From: Adiantum capillus-veneris
Taxonomy: Eukaryota > Streptophyta > Polypodiopsida > Polypodiales > Pteridaceae
Direction of reading: 5' to 3'
Assembly (NCBI GenBank): GCA_014529385.2
Contig: CM043958.1
Location: forward strand, 149,019,293-149,083,292
Length of the DNA: 64,000 nt
The notes under the pieces were generated by a model. That model worked only from the letters and a program-made list of their open reading frames with translations. It did no database searches and was not told the origin of the DNA. The translations under genes were made by a program, and so were the position numbers. Position 1 is the stretch's first letter, and every line of letters starts with the position of its first letter. Below are positions 22,085 through 34,541 of the stretch, in pieces.

Positions 22085-23797
22085 TCGTGACGATGGCCTA
22101 CGCTAGTGTAATTGTGGCATAATCGGATGTGTTTTCCTCACTAATTTCACTTGTATGTTTATGGTTTTGTGGATTTTGGATGTGTGTGCATGAAGCAATG
22201 TGTTCATTATTCCCTAATTTGTCACCGTATCTTGCCAATTGTGTGTTTACACACTCTAATTTTACACTAACCCTTGCTAATCTGACTAATTATGCTAACT
22301 TACACACTAATTTGCTACCAAGGATTGGAGCTTTCAACCGTTCAATCGATCATCAATGGAAAGGTAATCAAGATGGTATTCTCAACCTCTTTAGAATCTA
22401 AACATGTGTAGAATTGTGTAGAGACTCCACCATGATGCAATGTAATGTTGATGCTATGATGCTTTGAAATTTGGATTGTTCGTTTTCATGCCGTCGTAAT
22501 GCCGAAAATTTTCAGATTTGGTGGCGTATGAAATTGACAAGTTTCAATTTCTAATTGGTGAATGTGCGTTGCTATCTAATTGAGTGTGTGTATGCATAAT
22601 TTTAGGTGTGTGTGCACTATTTTGCCCTTGATTGTGCACCTAAAAATCAATGTGTGATTAATGATTTTTCAATTGTGATGATTGATTTGTGTTGTGGTCA
22701 TGTCCAACTAGAGATTTGTGAAATCACATTGCAATTTCGACAAGATTAACCCTTTTGTGTGCGTACCTAAAGATTGGTAAAAACTGCCAATTATTAGTGT
22801 GTGTGCCTAAAAGTACTTAATGTGCATGATTAATTCAATGTTTTGATTGCATATTTGATGTGTGTAATGGTTAATTGCTGCGTTTTTGAGCTCAAAACAG
22901 GGATTTACACACTTCAAATGCGTCAATTTTTGACGTAATTTTGCCGATTTGATTGCTTAGTTTGGATTTTATTGATTAAATTATTTGGCAATTGAATTGA
23001 TGTGCTTTTTGTGATTTTTGGTTGCACTAATCCCCTATGTGTGGAGTTTTTTTTTTAAAAAAAAGATATTTTTTGGATAATTTTTGTAAAGTTTTGGTAT
23101 TTTTTGCATTAATTTTTGCTTAATTCAATAAAAAATTGATATCTTGCGATCTTTACGAGCTGTTTTGTGTGCATATTTAGGGCATCATTTTGATCGCATT
23201 TGTGCCCTCCGTGATCGAGGTTTGAGCATTCGCTATTTTCGGGGACCGGGTTGATGATTGTGTCATGAATTGCATTTTCGGCAAAAACTGCTATTTTTGG
23301 TATGCTTATACGTGTCGAAAGTGTTCGATTGTGATTGTTGATGATTTTCTAAGATTTCTGGAATTTTCCGGGAGTTTTTTGGATATTTCTGGTGATTTTT
23401 GGAATTTCTTGTGATTTTTGGGATTTTCGGCTTAATTTTGGCACTTTTGGACGTATGAAAATAACAATGAAACAAATTTTGAGCTTTGGTGTGGACCGAC
23501 GGGATTTTCCAAACCTTGGTGTGTGGTTCGATACTGCATCGACGTTCGTGGAAAGCTTGACGGTGATTTTCGATTTTTGTAGACTCGCGGTGGGAACGGC
23601 TCCTTTCAGTGCTACGGTTCAACTTTACCCAAAACTTTAAAAGAATAAAAATTCCCTCCCCCTCCCAAAAGCACGCTTATTAACACTCTCTCTCCTCCCC
23701 CCTCACTCTCTCTCCAATTATTTATAATCTCTCACCTCCCCCCCTCACTCTCTCTCTCTCTCTCTCTTACTTTTTCTCCCTCTGTCCGATTATTTAT

Positions 23798-23841
<44 letters not shown>

Positions 23842-25106
23842 TTTTTCTCCCTCTTTCCAATTATTTATGCTCTCTCTCTCTCTCTCGTTCTCTCTCACTC
23901 TCTCTCTCCTCGTGCCCCGCTTGCCAGCACTGACGGTGCCCCTTTGGTCGCACTATTATCGTACGGCACGCCAGGCTGCCAGATCCCACCATGTCAACTC
24001 GCCCCTTTGTCTTCTCTTCTCGCACCTCCGTGCGCCAAGCCTTGTTCCGCCTTCATTCATGTGTTGTACGCAGGTCAGCAGCCCGCCCCTGCCAGCTGTC
24101 AGCGCTGCCAGGCTCATGTTTACTACTGTTATCAACGGTCACGCTTCCATCCTCAGGTCAACATCTGCATGCGAGCTGCCAGGTGGTTTTAAATAAATAA
24201 AGTTATTTAGTTTTAAAAAAAACTACAAAACATTTTTATTTTTTTTATAAAAACAAGAAAAAATTCAAAAAATCCAATAAAAATAACAAAAATTCACCCA
24301 AAAAAAGAAAAAAGGGGGTTTCTTAAATTCACAAAAAATAAAAATAAATAAAACTAAAAATAAATCAAACACACAAAAATTAAAAATTAAAAATATTTTT
24401 TTTAAAAAAACATAAAATAATAAAAATTAAAAAATTAAATAAAAAAATAAAAAAGAGGTTTAGAAAATCACCAAAAATAGAGAAAAAAATCAAAGTAAAA
24501 TAAAAAGCTCAAAAAATCATTAAAAAAGCAAAAGTTGACACAGATAAATCACAATTATTGTAGAAAATTCATAAACACTCAAAACAAATCCTTAAAATAT
24601 AAAAAAGTGATAAAAAAATCTTTAAAAATCATTAAAAATTCATAAAACCTTCAAAAAGTTCTAGAAAAATTAGAAAATTCAGAAAAAATTTGTAAAAAAT
24701 CAAAACTTTCCCAAAAAATAATAAAAATACTAATTTTTTAGAAAATTCAAAATTTTACAAAAATTAATAAAAATAAAAAGAAAGTTGTCGAAAGAGTCAA
24801 AAAGGCAGACAACACACTAGTGAAGAATCACAGTGAGCAAACGACGAAAAAGCCAGAAATAGCAGGAGGATCGTCGGAAAAAACTGAAATCGACCAACTC
24901 AAAGCCGTTTGACGGGCAGGGATATTTTAAAATTTTGCATGCTAGAAATTAGCAAGTGCAAGTAATTGTAATGAAAATAGGCTTCTAGTTGGACGAACAG
25001 GGACACAACTCGCATGTGATTGCAGATTAGTCTAATACGAGCAGGAGAAATTCTGTTAGTCAATACCAAGATCTGCTAGGAGACGGTTTTTACAGAACAA
25101 GCCAAC
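22085..25106 (+). other. Long non-coding leader of element A with composition blocks
   Basis: No sustained ORF. Four blocks follow each other: T/G-rich to about 23450 (many 'gatttttgg' and 'gtgtgtg' words); CT-rich with several (CT)n runs at 23655-23905; a GC-richer block at 23910-24190; and an extremely A-rich block at 24195-24790 of 'aaaaataaaa' words. A short transition leads into the ATG at 25107. Confidence 0.75.
24195..24790 (+). repeat. ~600-bp A-rich low-complexity block
   Basis: Dominated by A on the plus strand, with T next and very few G or C. It lies about 320 bases before the first ORF of element A. Confidence 0.9.
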
Positions 25107-28100
25107 ATGGACTCAAAGCGAGCCGAGAATTCAAGTACAACAGAACAAGCTAGTAGCAGTGGCAACACAGGTACAAGTGCAACAGACCAAATTTTACAGC
25201 TATATGGCTACAATGGAGATAAAGTCTTATATGCAGATTCAGAAGGCCATAGATATTCGATGAGCAGTAAAAGCATCACAGTAGCCAGGATCCTATTGAT
25301 CATAGTGAAGCCAGATTCAGAGAACTCCCAAATGTTCACATATTCCAGTGGAGCCAAGTATTGCAAGCTCAAAGATGAAGTGTAGATAGAAGTGCAAGAA
25401 ATTGACCCAAGTGGTTATCCTGAAATCTGCACATGTCCGCAAAGCATCTATTTAATGCATATGCAATTAGGGTCATTGTACATGGACAGTGGTCAGATCT
25501 ATAGTCGAGAGCCAGAATTGCAAGATTCAACAGATCAACCATTAGAATCCAATCTAATTGGAGAACACGGTCAAAGACAATACAAAGGTCTAGATGGAGC
25601 ATTCTACGACTTGACACTTAGTGTTTTAAAAGAAGATGCCTACAACTTGGCCAACACAGAAGCTGAAACTTCTCAAGTAGATCTTGACATGACAGAGCCA
25701 GTTGAAATACCACCAGTCATGGCATATTGCTCAGATTGTGGACGAAAAGGTGGACATGTATCTGAAGATTGTCTAAGAAATCCAGACAACAAGGACACAT
25801 CAACTGCCAAGCAAGGCACATAACAAATTGGAAATGCGAATCTCGATTTAAGTGCATTTAACTCGTCACTTATAATGCAATCAGATGATTCTGCATTACC
25901 ATTAGAAGCACCAGTAAAAGTACTATAAATTCAAAATCAGCATAAAGATGCACATGCACCTGAAAGCTTAAAATTGATTCTTTGAACAACAAATTTTTGC
26001 ATGAATTTGGTCAAGATGTCCAGATATCATCGAATGTTGAAAAGATTGTTAGGTTTGCAAATGATTCTGCATCCACTGTCACAAGTGTGCAATCATTCAC
26101 GAGTCTAAGGGACACATCAAATAGAATGATGCTAGCTTTGTATGGTACACATAATTCATATGCACACTATGTAGACCAACAAGAAAATTTGTACAAAAAG
26201 GATTAACGAGTGTTTGAATGGCCCACATACCAACTCATAGAAGTGCGTCCAATGATAGATCAGAAAGAATGGTTCATTTCAGAGGAAAGAATCTATTATA
26301 GCCCATCCTCTCTAGAGCTGAAGGATATTACCCGAGTGAACTCAGAAATCTGTTCAGAGCCAAACTCTCCTCCATCAAAAATCAAGCTTCGATGTTGTAA
26401 CCCAACGAGCATATACTTTTACCAAAACAGTCGTAGATATAGATAAGAGTCTAGTATCTATGATGCCTTGGGTCCTGAAACCACAGAAGCTCATATCAAA
26501 GGAGACCCATTGGATAGACAATATCGGGACAAAGAAAATGCTATCTACAACTTGACTTTGGGGAATAATTTGTCATGTTTCAAGGAGATATATAGGAAAC
26601 TATGCAGAAAACTTACAGATGCCAAACATCAACAGTGCTATCCAAAGTGTACCTTCACAGTTCTAAAAGGTGAGACTAAATCAGAGACAAACAATTTTGA
26701 ACTCTTACAATGAAGCAGGCTATAGTGATCACCCTAGGAAGGGGGAAGCTGTATATCCATCAAGCTTAGCTTATGTACCAAGAAATGCTACACCAATTAA
26801 AATCCCTAGAGCTTCTAGCCAACGTACCTCTTTAAAGAGGAAACCATTGAAAGATCATATGGTTGTTGGAAGTTTCCAATTCACCAGGTTCCATCAGAAT
26901 CTACAGACAAATGCTTATATAAAGATCATCAAGGACAAAAGTTTCAGCTGATCTCAACAAGTCAGAGTCAAAAGCCGAAAAATCCCATAGTGTTCAAACA
27001 GTTACATGTGACCAAGCTCACATATGCATATCAAAATGCACATGGTAACGAATATCAACAAGATCATGATCTTGTACAAACCCCTACGGATGGTAAGACT
27101 GACGTCAAAGACTATCTGAAGATGATGCAAAGCCTCAAGCTGCTAGAACAGGTAACAGAAAAGTCAAAATCAATGGAAGCTAAAGTTCAGAAGGCTACAC
27201 AAAGATCACCAAGAAAATCTCCTCCAAAGAGACAGATTCTGCCAGAAAGTACAATGGATCTTTTAAGGTCAAAGGTTACTCAGATGCAGGCAGATAATGC
27301 TCAACAGTTGCAAAAAGGTACAGTATTACAGCAATACGAGTCGACATCACGGAAGCAGGTGGTCAAAGCAAAGAAAATGCAGATAGAGTTTAACCAAAGG
27401 ACATTGCTATAGCAACAATAGTCAATTCAAACACAAATCTTGAGAAGATCAAGTGCAACATCACCAGTGAAAACAAAGAAAAGTTGTCAAGTGAAGTAAA
27501 GCTAGATTTTCAGCTAGACAAGAACCTCATGTCTTTTTGCACTTGGAAAAGTTGTGGACAACCACAACTGGAAGAAACTCCTGAATTTGTGAGAATATCA
27601 AGAAACAAATGAGCAGAATACTAGAGAATCATCTCGACTACCGTTGAAGTAAGTTCACAGATCATCATAGCTCAATTTCATGTGATCACAGCAAAGGATA
27701 TGCAGACGACATCATAATGGGAATGCCAATGGCCCAGAAGATGTTAGAGATACAGAATGAAAACATGACGGAGTCATCACAGACAACAAAGAATGAAGAC
27801 CAAGATTGGTCACCTGCGGACGACAGTACAAAGTCCGCAAGCACAAAAAAATGGAGACTTATATTAAAGCAGATCTTATTGAAGATGATTCATCTCCATC
27901 GGACATAAATGCAAAAGAGTTTAAAGCAGATCAGGCAATAGCAAATGTAGATCAAACAGAGCAAAGAGCAATCACGATAGCTATTGAGCAAACATGCCAC
28001 CAAAGCCAGAAGTTAAGAAGAACACGGTTGCAGACAACCAAGAAGCAATAGGAAGTCCAAAGAGTCAATCAGACATTGCCAGCTGAATCAGTCGATGTAA

Positions 28101-29560
28101 GTCAGATTTGGAAACAAGTCTCAAGCTATCCTCCATAGAGACATAGTTAGATCAAGATGAGACCATGGCAAAAGCAGGTCAGAGATCTTCAATAGAACCA
28201 ACAACAAGAATAGCTATAGTTCTCAGCAGTATAAAAGGAGCAAGTGTCAGATGCAATGCTTTACTGGATAAAGAAGCAAAGTGCAATATGGTTGCAGAGA
28301 ACATTCAAAGCATTCTAGAGATTACTCAAGGCAAGCCAGATAATAGAGAAATCATGGCTAAGGCTACAAGTCAAGAAGAAATGGTTGCTACCCTTAGCAT
28401 CCAAAATCATGAAGAGCAGATGAAGTTTCAGGTGAAGCCTTCAAAGGAAATGCTTTCAGATGTCATCCTCGGACATCAGTGGGTTAGACCAACGCAAGGC
28501 CTACAAAGCAGATAAAATTCTAATACTCTCTTTTCCAAGAGTTAGGCAACAACAATTATAGATACCATTAATGCTAAATTGAGAGTTGCAAAAGTCACAA
28601 GAATCGAAGACAAATCTTGCATACAAAGGTAAAGCTGAAGTGGACCCTCCACCGATTAGCACGAAAGGTGTGACATCATATGCCTCTACATCAAAGAACC
28701 CTCATGGAACAGCTTCTTCAAGCAAGTCAGGCTTTCAAAATTTCAAGTCAATTGCTGACCCGACAAAAACCTTTAAGGAGACACCCAAAAAAGCAAAGAT
28801 ATTTCAGCCAAAGTACTCAAGAAAGCAAAAGATAGTCAAGCAAGTGTTTGTTCCGAGCAGTTTAGTCAAAGTCAATGATCCAGTTTGGATTAAAGACCAG
28901 AATTCAACACAGAAAGACAAACACAAGGGATGGATAGCATCACAATGGAGCTTAAGGAACAAGAGTACTATGGAGGTAATAGACAAATATGGGTACCAAA
29001 ACCACAGGTTAGAGCATATGAAGTAATGTCAAGTCCCTCCCAAGAAAGAAGCCCACAAGGTATCAACTTCGACAATATCCTAGGATACCTAAGAAGCAAG
29101 TGTACAACAAAACAACATTGAAAGATGCTAAAGTTTACCACAACTCTCAAGAGGATATAGAATAAAGACGGATCTCAAAGAGTCTTCCTCTTGGACAAGG
29201 ATTCTACACAAGTTATACAAAGATTTGGCTAACAGTCAACCACAAGCCAACTGCAACTACACTAGACGTGCATGAAGATCACAATAACTCGACAAGACCT
29301 AGAGCAAGGAAAAGTCAAAAATGGAGATACAAAGGTCATCAAGAGATTTGGATTCCTAAGTCTTCCAATGCTCCTAGTCAAAAGCCAAATGCCGACAGTG
29401 AACAAAGGCCTACAACAACATCAAAGACTCCTATCAACATGCCTAATTGGAGAATCAAATAGATAATGGAGTCTTCACAGTCAAAGAAGGACAACCCACA
29501 ACACAAATGCAGATTCAAAGAATATAAAACAAGTATGGCAAAAGAAACCTTCAATGCCAA
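25107..29560 (+). pseudogene. Unusual gag/protease-like coding region of element A
   Basis: A plus-strand, near-continuous coding track broken by single stops (e.g. TAG 25383-25385, same frame resumes) and some frame changes. It starts MDSKRAENSSTTEQASSSGN. A zinc-knuckle-like CSDCGRKGGHVSEDC lies near 25728-25775; its spacing is CX2CX5HX4C, one residue longer than usual. Earlier there are repeated short blocks of the type RQYKGLDGAFYDLTL (about 25577) and RQYRDKENAIYNLTLG (about 26518). A retroviral-type protease remnant follows at 28165-28515: LLDKEAKCNMV where DTGA is expected, and VILGHQW as the flap-end ILG motif. The tail is Lys-rich with QIWVPKPQ near 28988. No RT, RNase H or integrase motif was found. 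Function: presumably structural protein for particle assembly. I cannot match the N-terminal part to a known gag. Confidence 0.55.
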
Positions 29561-29894
29561 CTTGGTCCTTCACTAATCCTATTTTTGAGGATTCTAGCTT
29601 ACTTTTACCCTAAAGAAATGTTATGTAGTAAGCACAAGAATGTAAAAAGTCAAGTCGCTAGGGTGCAAAGAACACTCTTTGGCATAGTCAGAGTCGAGCT
29701 ATTGAGCCATAAAATGAGCAAAGCATTAGTTCCAAAGCTTCAAGTCATATTAGAACCTATGCTAAGAGTCGTAGTTATTAGGCTTACGCTCAAGCTGGAA
29801 GAGCTGAGCATACCTAAGTCGTGTTGCTCATGTTGGACGAGATGAGCATAAGAGTTGAAGTCTATTAACTTACAAATGGTGGAGTGTTGTAGAG

Positions 29895-30114
29895 TCCAAC
29901 ACTCACGCACAGTGCACAATAAGATGAGAGCACATATCCTCGTCAACGAAAACCATTCTTAAAGGGGTGCCAACTTGCAAATCCATGACATAAGCTTTTA
30001 TAGCTCCAACACTCACGCACAGTGCACAATAAGATGAGAGCACATATCCTCATCAACGAAAACCATTCTTAAAGGGGTGCCAACTTGCAAATCCATGACA
30101 TATGCTTTTATAGC
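29895..30114 (+). repeat. 110-bp tandem duplication near the 3' end of element A
   Basis: Units 29895-30004 and 30005-30114 share TCCAACACTCACGCACAGTG and GGGGTGCCAACTTGCAAATC with only a few differences. Confidence 0.92.
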
Positions 30115-30372
30115 TACACCATCTTTCTGAAGAACCCCTCAAAATCTTTCTTGCGAAGCATATTTTTTTCCATGCATTTTTGTGTATGCATAAATAGGAT
30201 GACCCATTATTGGACATATGCATTAGACACTCTTTTTGCTTCCACCTATGCACCTTGAGTGGACTCTAACATGCAAACCAATGTTCCATCATGCTACCCT
30301 TTCATATTTGCTGCCTTTTCAATTCCATATCTATCAGCAAATAATCCCTTCAATACGTTATTAATATTTCCC

Positions 30373-31186
30373 GGTCATGTATTGTAAAATCCTGATTTAT
30401 TTCAAGCCATGGTAATATTTTAATGTGTTACGGGCTCAATGAAAGTTCCAAGCTGTAAAGAACACGTCAGTTAGTGTGCCTGGGTTGCAGATCAGTAAGT
30501 GGTGAAGCCCTAAAGGCCTTGGGTGGCCGAAAATTGCATATTTTTACCCTAGGTATATAAGGCGGTGTGTAAAAGAAATTAGGGTTTTCAAGCTCATTTG
30601 TTGAGAGCATTCTTTGGTGAGAGCTCTTGAGGTATGTGGCTATGGAGTCCTTGAGCTTCTCCTTGCTCATGTGACTTGGTTAACACTAATCAATGCTTAA
30701 TTATCTTTCACTACGCCTCTCTCATGCTTCTTGTGATTGCTAATGATTCTTTGATTAGCTAGATTGTAATTAGTGCTTAATCTCTCTCTAATCTTGTGTG
30801 ATTGCCCTCTTTTACTTGTGTGATTGCCCTCTTTTGCTTGTGTGTGCATGTAGGTTTGATTGGAGTGTGGTGCTCGATAGATCTATGTGTGTGTGCTTGT
30901 GATTAGTGTGTTGCATGATAGGATTAGTGTTGTGTGCGTCTTGCAATCGTTAGTGTGTGTGATTGGATGATTGGAGGTAAAGGGAAGTGGATGTGGAGAA
31001 TGCCCATCATTGTGGCTTAGCTCCTCCATAGGCCGAGAAGCTCATCTCGTAGAGTCAGCCATTCGTGTTGCCATGATTAGTTCACTAATCATGTGAGTGT
31101 TTCCATGCCCTATCCGGGTAGCTCATTCCTCCGGATTGATAATTTTGTTGGTCATTGGAGCTATGCAACGATGGAGACCCCCAACA
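30373..31186 (+). repeat. 3' LTR of element A (5' boundary uncertain)
   Basis: Aligns to the 5' LTR from GGTCATGTATTGTAAA to CCCCCAACA. The expected TGTTAAC start is not found upstream. Sequence 29880-30370 does not match the first 130 bp of the 5' LTR, so the start was deleted, replaced or rearranged. Confidence 0.75.
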
Positions 31187-32419
31187 AGATGCTTGATGAC
31201 TGAGATGCTTGAGGTGCTTGATGATTGAGATGCTAGGGCTGAGCTTGAGGTGAGAACACAACCCAAGCTTGAGGGGCTTAAGGGCCAAGCTTGTGGTGAG
31301 AACTAGGTCCAAGGTTGAGTGGCTTGAGGTGTGCAAAAGTCAAGATTCAATCCCTACAAGGAGGGACGAGCCCTACAAGAGGGGGGATGAGAGAGAACAC
31401 ACACACACACACTCACACAAGGCATGCTTCGTACAAAGAAAGAAAAAGGGACATTTGTCAAGTTCCTCCTCATGTTGCCCTCATGGTGTGCCTGAAGCCT
31501 ATTGGTTGGCCACCCAAGGGGTCCAATGATAATTAGGAGATTTAATTAATTGATTTTGCATTTATCAAGTCCTCTCTCTCAAAGGGGAAAGGGGGACACT
31601 TGTCCCAAGGCTACCCTTGTTGCTTTGTATGACTCCTGCTTATGATTGGGTAGGCCTGGAGGGGTCCAATGAGCTTCAATCATGAGCTACAAGGGGGGGT
31701 CGACCAAAGCATGTAGGGGGCTTGCTTAGAGGGATACTCTCCCACACACACACACTCACATGCTAATTGTGTGAAGTGCAAAGTGCAAGAGCTCCCTCTC
31801 CTTCTCCAAACAAGTAGAGAGGTTGAGAGCCTACACCAACACTCTTGGCTATGGAGTGCAAATCCAACCAAGAGCCATGCTTCAATGCTTAAGCTTGCCA
31901 TCTTCTCCATCTTCATTACTATGCTATTATGTATGCTAGCAAGAAGAGTGATGATAAGTAAGGAACTAATTCTTTCTCCTATGAAATGTTTCTTCTTCCT
32001 CTTCCCTACCCTCATTACCTGCTAGCTCTCTCCACCTTCGAAGGTGTTTGGGGTCTTGGGACTGAGGCTTGGGATAGTTAATGCTTTCCTCAAAGTTTAT
32101 TATGTTATGTTCGTGATGCATGAAGCTTTCCATATTCATTGCATCACCTAGGTCACAAGGAACACAAAGATTTTATTGTAACAAGTCTCTCTTGATGGGA
32201 GAAATAATAATATAAATGCCTATTGGATGGGGGGCTGGCTCCACATAAATCCGGTCCTCAACTATTGTCATGGTCTCTAAATTCTCTCTCTTGCAAAAGT
32301 ATTGTTAATGCCAAGTTAACTAAATGCTATGTTTATGTTGCTATCTTCAATTATGATCACCCGCTATGCTCACAAAGTAGTTTCTCACAAGTACTCTCAT
32401 TAATTTCCACTACTCTCAG
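31187..32419 (+). repeat. Right part of the 5' LTR of B
   Basis: Continues the B LTR after element A and matches 45850-47040 of the 3' LTR. It ends abruptly at CTACTCTCAGG, immediately before the primer site; the terminal ~25-30 bases present in other copies (CCATT..CATTACA) are missing. Confidence 0.8.
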
Positions 32420-32421
32420 GT

Positions 32422-32433
32422 TGGTATCAGAGC
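32422..32433 (+). other. Primer binding site of B
   Basis: TGGTATCAGAGC, initiator-Met tRNA type. Confidence 0.85.
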
Positions 32434-32831
32434 ATTTGGTTCACTTTTCTTGCTTAAGAAGAGAGGTCCTTAAGTAGCCTATAAATGGTTGATGTTGTTA
32501 ATTGTATTAGGGTAAGTGGAATTGGGATCTATTATTGATTTTGTTGAGCCCACTATGTGGGATATGGTGCACACCTCGGGAGCTTTGGACTTAATAATGG
32601 AGTCTTTTTAGACTTGCCTACGGCTTTATCATTATTGAGCCATAAGAACTCCAAAAGGAGCTAGCCCTTGGGAACTCTGTTATGTTAGACCTACTCCACT
32701 ACCCTCTATATTAACCACTTCGAGCCGTGGTATAGATACTTAAGAGCCAATTTTCAAAGGCTAAGAGGAGTGGCAACTAAGGTTTTGGATTGCCAAAGCA
32801 TACGTTAGGTACATACACAAATTTTGTTAAC

Positions 32832-32850
32832 ATGGTTGATAATAACCAAG
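32832..32850 (+). pseudogene. First six codons of B gag, cut by element C
   Basis: ATG at 32832 encodes MVDNNQ and the first base of the next codon. The reading frame resumes exactly after C at 41134 (ESRMNIDIFDFAHE). Element C gag begins MADNNQESRMNID, confirming the original join. Confidence 0.88.
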
Positions 32851-34539
32851 TGTAATGGGAATGGCCTATGAAATTTGAGAGTAGCGGAATTAGGAAATTA
32901 GATGAAACACTTTTGTGAGATTACTTTGTGAGCATAGCGGGTGAACTTAATTGATGGTAGCAACATAAACATGGTACTTAGTTAACTTGGCATGAACAAT
33001 ACTTTTGCAAGAGAGAGAGTTTAGAGAACATGACAATAGTTGAGGACCGGATTCATACAGATCCGGTCCTCCCTCCAATAGGCATTTGTATTATAGTTTG
33101 TCCCATCAAGAGAGACTTGGTACAATACAATCTTTGTGTTCCTTGTGACCTAGGTGATGCAATGAAGATGGAAAGTTTCTCACTTATCATCACTCTTTTT
33201 GCTAGCATACATAATAGCATTAGTAATGAAGATGGAGAAGATGGCAAGCTTAAGCATTGAAGCATGGCTCTTGGTTGGATTTGCATTCCATAGCCATGAG
33301 TGTTGGCGTAGGCTCTCACTTCTCACAAGCTTGGAGAAGGAGGTGGAGTTCCTCAACTTTCACCAAGTGAGAATAATTTCACAAAATGAGTGTCTGTGTG
33401 GTGTATATCCCCCCAACACCCCCCTTGCTTGCTTGGGGTGAGTTGTATCTTTTACACATGTTTCAAGCTCATTGGACCCTTCTCCCCCCTAGCCAATCAC
33501 ATGCATCATGAATTCAAGTACATGGACAGTCTTTAGACAAGTGTCCTCCTTACCCCTTAGAGAAAGAGAGCTTGAAAATATCTAGATATTTGTTGGATGG
33601 ATCTAGAAGCTCATTGGACCCCTCTTTAGCCCAACCAATAGCATTCAAGCACACCATGTGGTTAAGCATAGGGAGAGTCTGACATGTGTCCCATGTGCCC
33701 TTTGAGAAAAGGGGTGCCCTTTGCGTGAGTGGAAGGTTAAGTCAAAGATTCCCCTAACTTTGGGACTTTCATGCATAGGAAGGTTCTCAAGCACCTTCCT
33801 CATTAAGTTTGTACAGTCTCTTTTTGACTCAAGCACCTTACCCCCCCATGCATGGGAAGCTTCTCAAGCACCTTCCTCATTAAGTTTGTAGGGTCTCTTT
33901 TTGGCTCAAGCACCTTACCCCCCATGCATGGAAGCTTCTCAAGCACCTTCCTCATTAAGTATGACAAACACCTCAAGTACCTTAGTCATCAAGCATGACA
34001 AGCACCTCAAGCACCTTAGTCATCAAGCACGCACCTTATTCATCAAGCACGACAAGCACCTCAAGTACCTTAGCCATCAAGCACGCACCTTAGTCATCAA
34101 GCACGACAAGCACCTCAAACTTAGGTCGGGTTCCCACCTGAAGCTCAACCCTAGCTTGCCTAAGGTTAAAGGACTTTTAACATTAACTATTGGAGGTCTT
34201 TAATGAAGCTAACCCTAAGGTCTTTTAAGCTCCATTGGATGCACATTGCTCTTTGATAGACTATCTCCTTTTGGACCCGTATTGAGATGTAACCATCTCT
34301 CCTCTTGGTCCCCTGTTGAGATAAATCTAGAAGCACTTATTGCACATTGCTCTTTGGTAGACCATCTCCTTTTGGACCCGCATTGAAATGAAACCATCTC
34401 TCCTTTTGGTCCCTTGCTGAGATAGGTCTAGAAGCACATGTCTCAATTCTAACTCTTGTTCCCGTTTATTCTCCCATATTAATGATCAATTTAATATGAG
34501 AAAATCATTCGGGTAAGCTAGATATTAGATTTTATGACA
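32851..34539 (-). repeat. 3' LTR of C
   Basis: 1689 bp. It carries two kinds of internal tandem repeat, at about 33776-33960 and about 33955-34125. It has one degenerate extra copy of the block around 34250-34440 (ACCATCTC.CCTTTTGG twice). Confidence 0.88.
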
Positions 34540-34541
34540 TT

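Larger units (their letters stand above)
21185..31186 (+). mobile_element. Element A: Tat/Athila-type LTR retroelement without RT or integrase
   Basis: About 10 kb. 5' LTR is 21185-22070 (TGTTAAC to CCCCCAACA), with Asp-tRNA-type primer site at 22073-22084. The 3' LTR is recognisable from about 30373 to 31186 with the same CCCCCAACA end. Flanks AGGTG (21180-21184) and AGATG (31187-31191) are a 5-bp target duplication with one mismatch. The sequence on both sides is B LTR, so A inserted into B. The interior has a 3-kb leader and a gag/protease-like coding region (25107-29560) only. It fits a large non-autonomous retrotransposon of the Tat/Athila group, by primer site. Confidence 0.8.

Noticed and set aside
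23867-24200. Three overlapping plus ORFs of 69-109 codons in the leader of element A
   Set aside because: They overlap in all frames in a CT/GC-rich block and share no motif; likely compositional.
30467-30670. ORFs shared between 21375-21611 and 30467-30670
   Set aside because: They coincide because both lie in the LTRs of element A; not a gene family.
33955-34125. CRISPR-like array of short repeats
   Set aside because: Units are a tandem minisatellite without unique spacers, lie in a retrotransposon LTR, and the organism is a plant.
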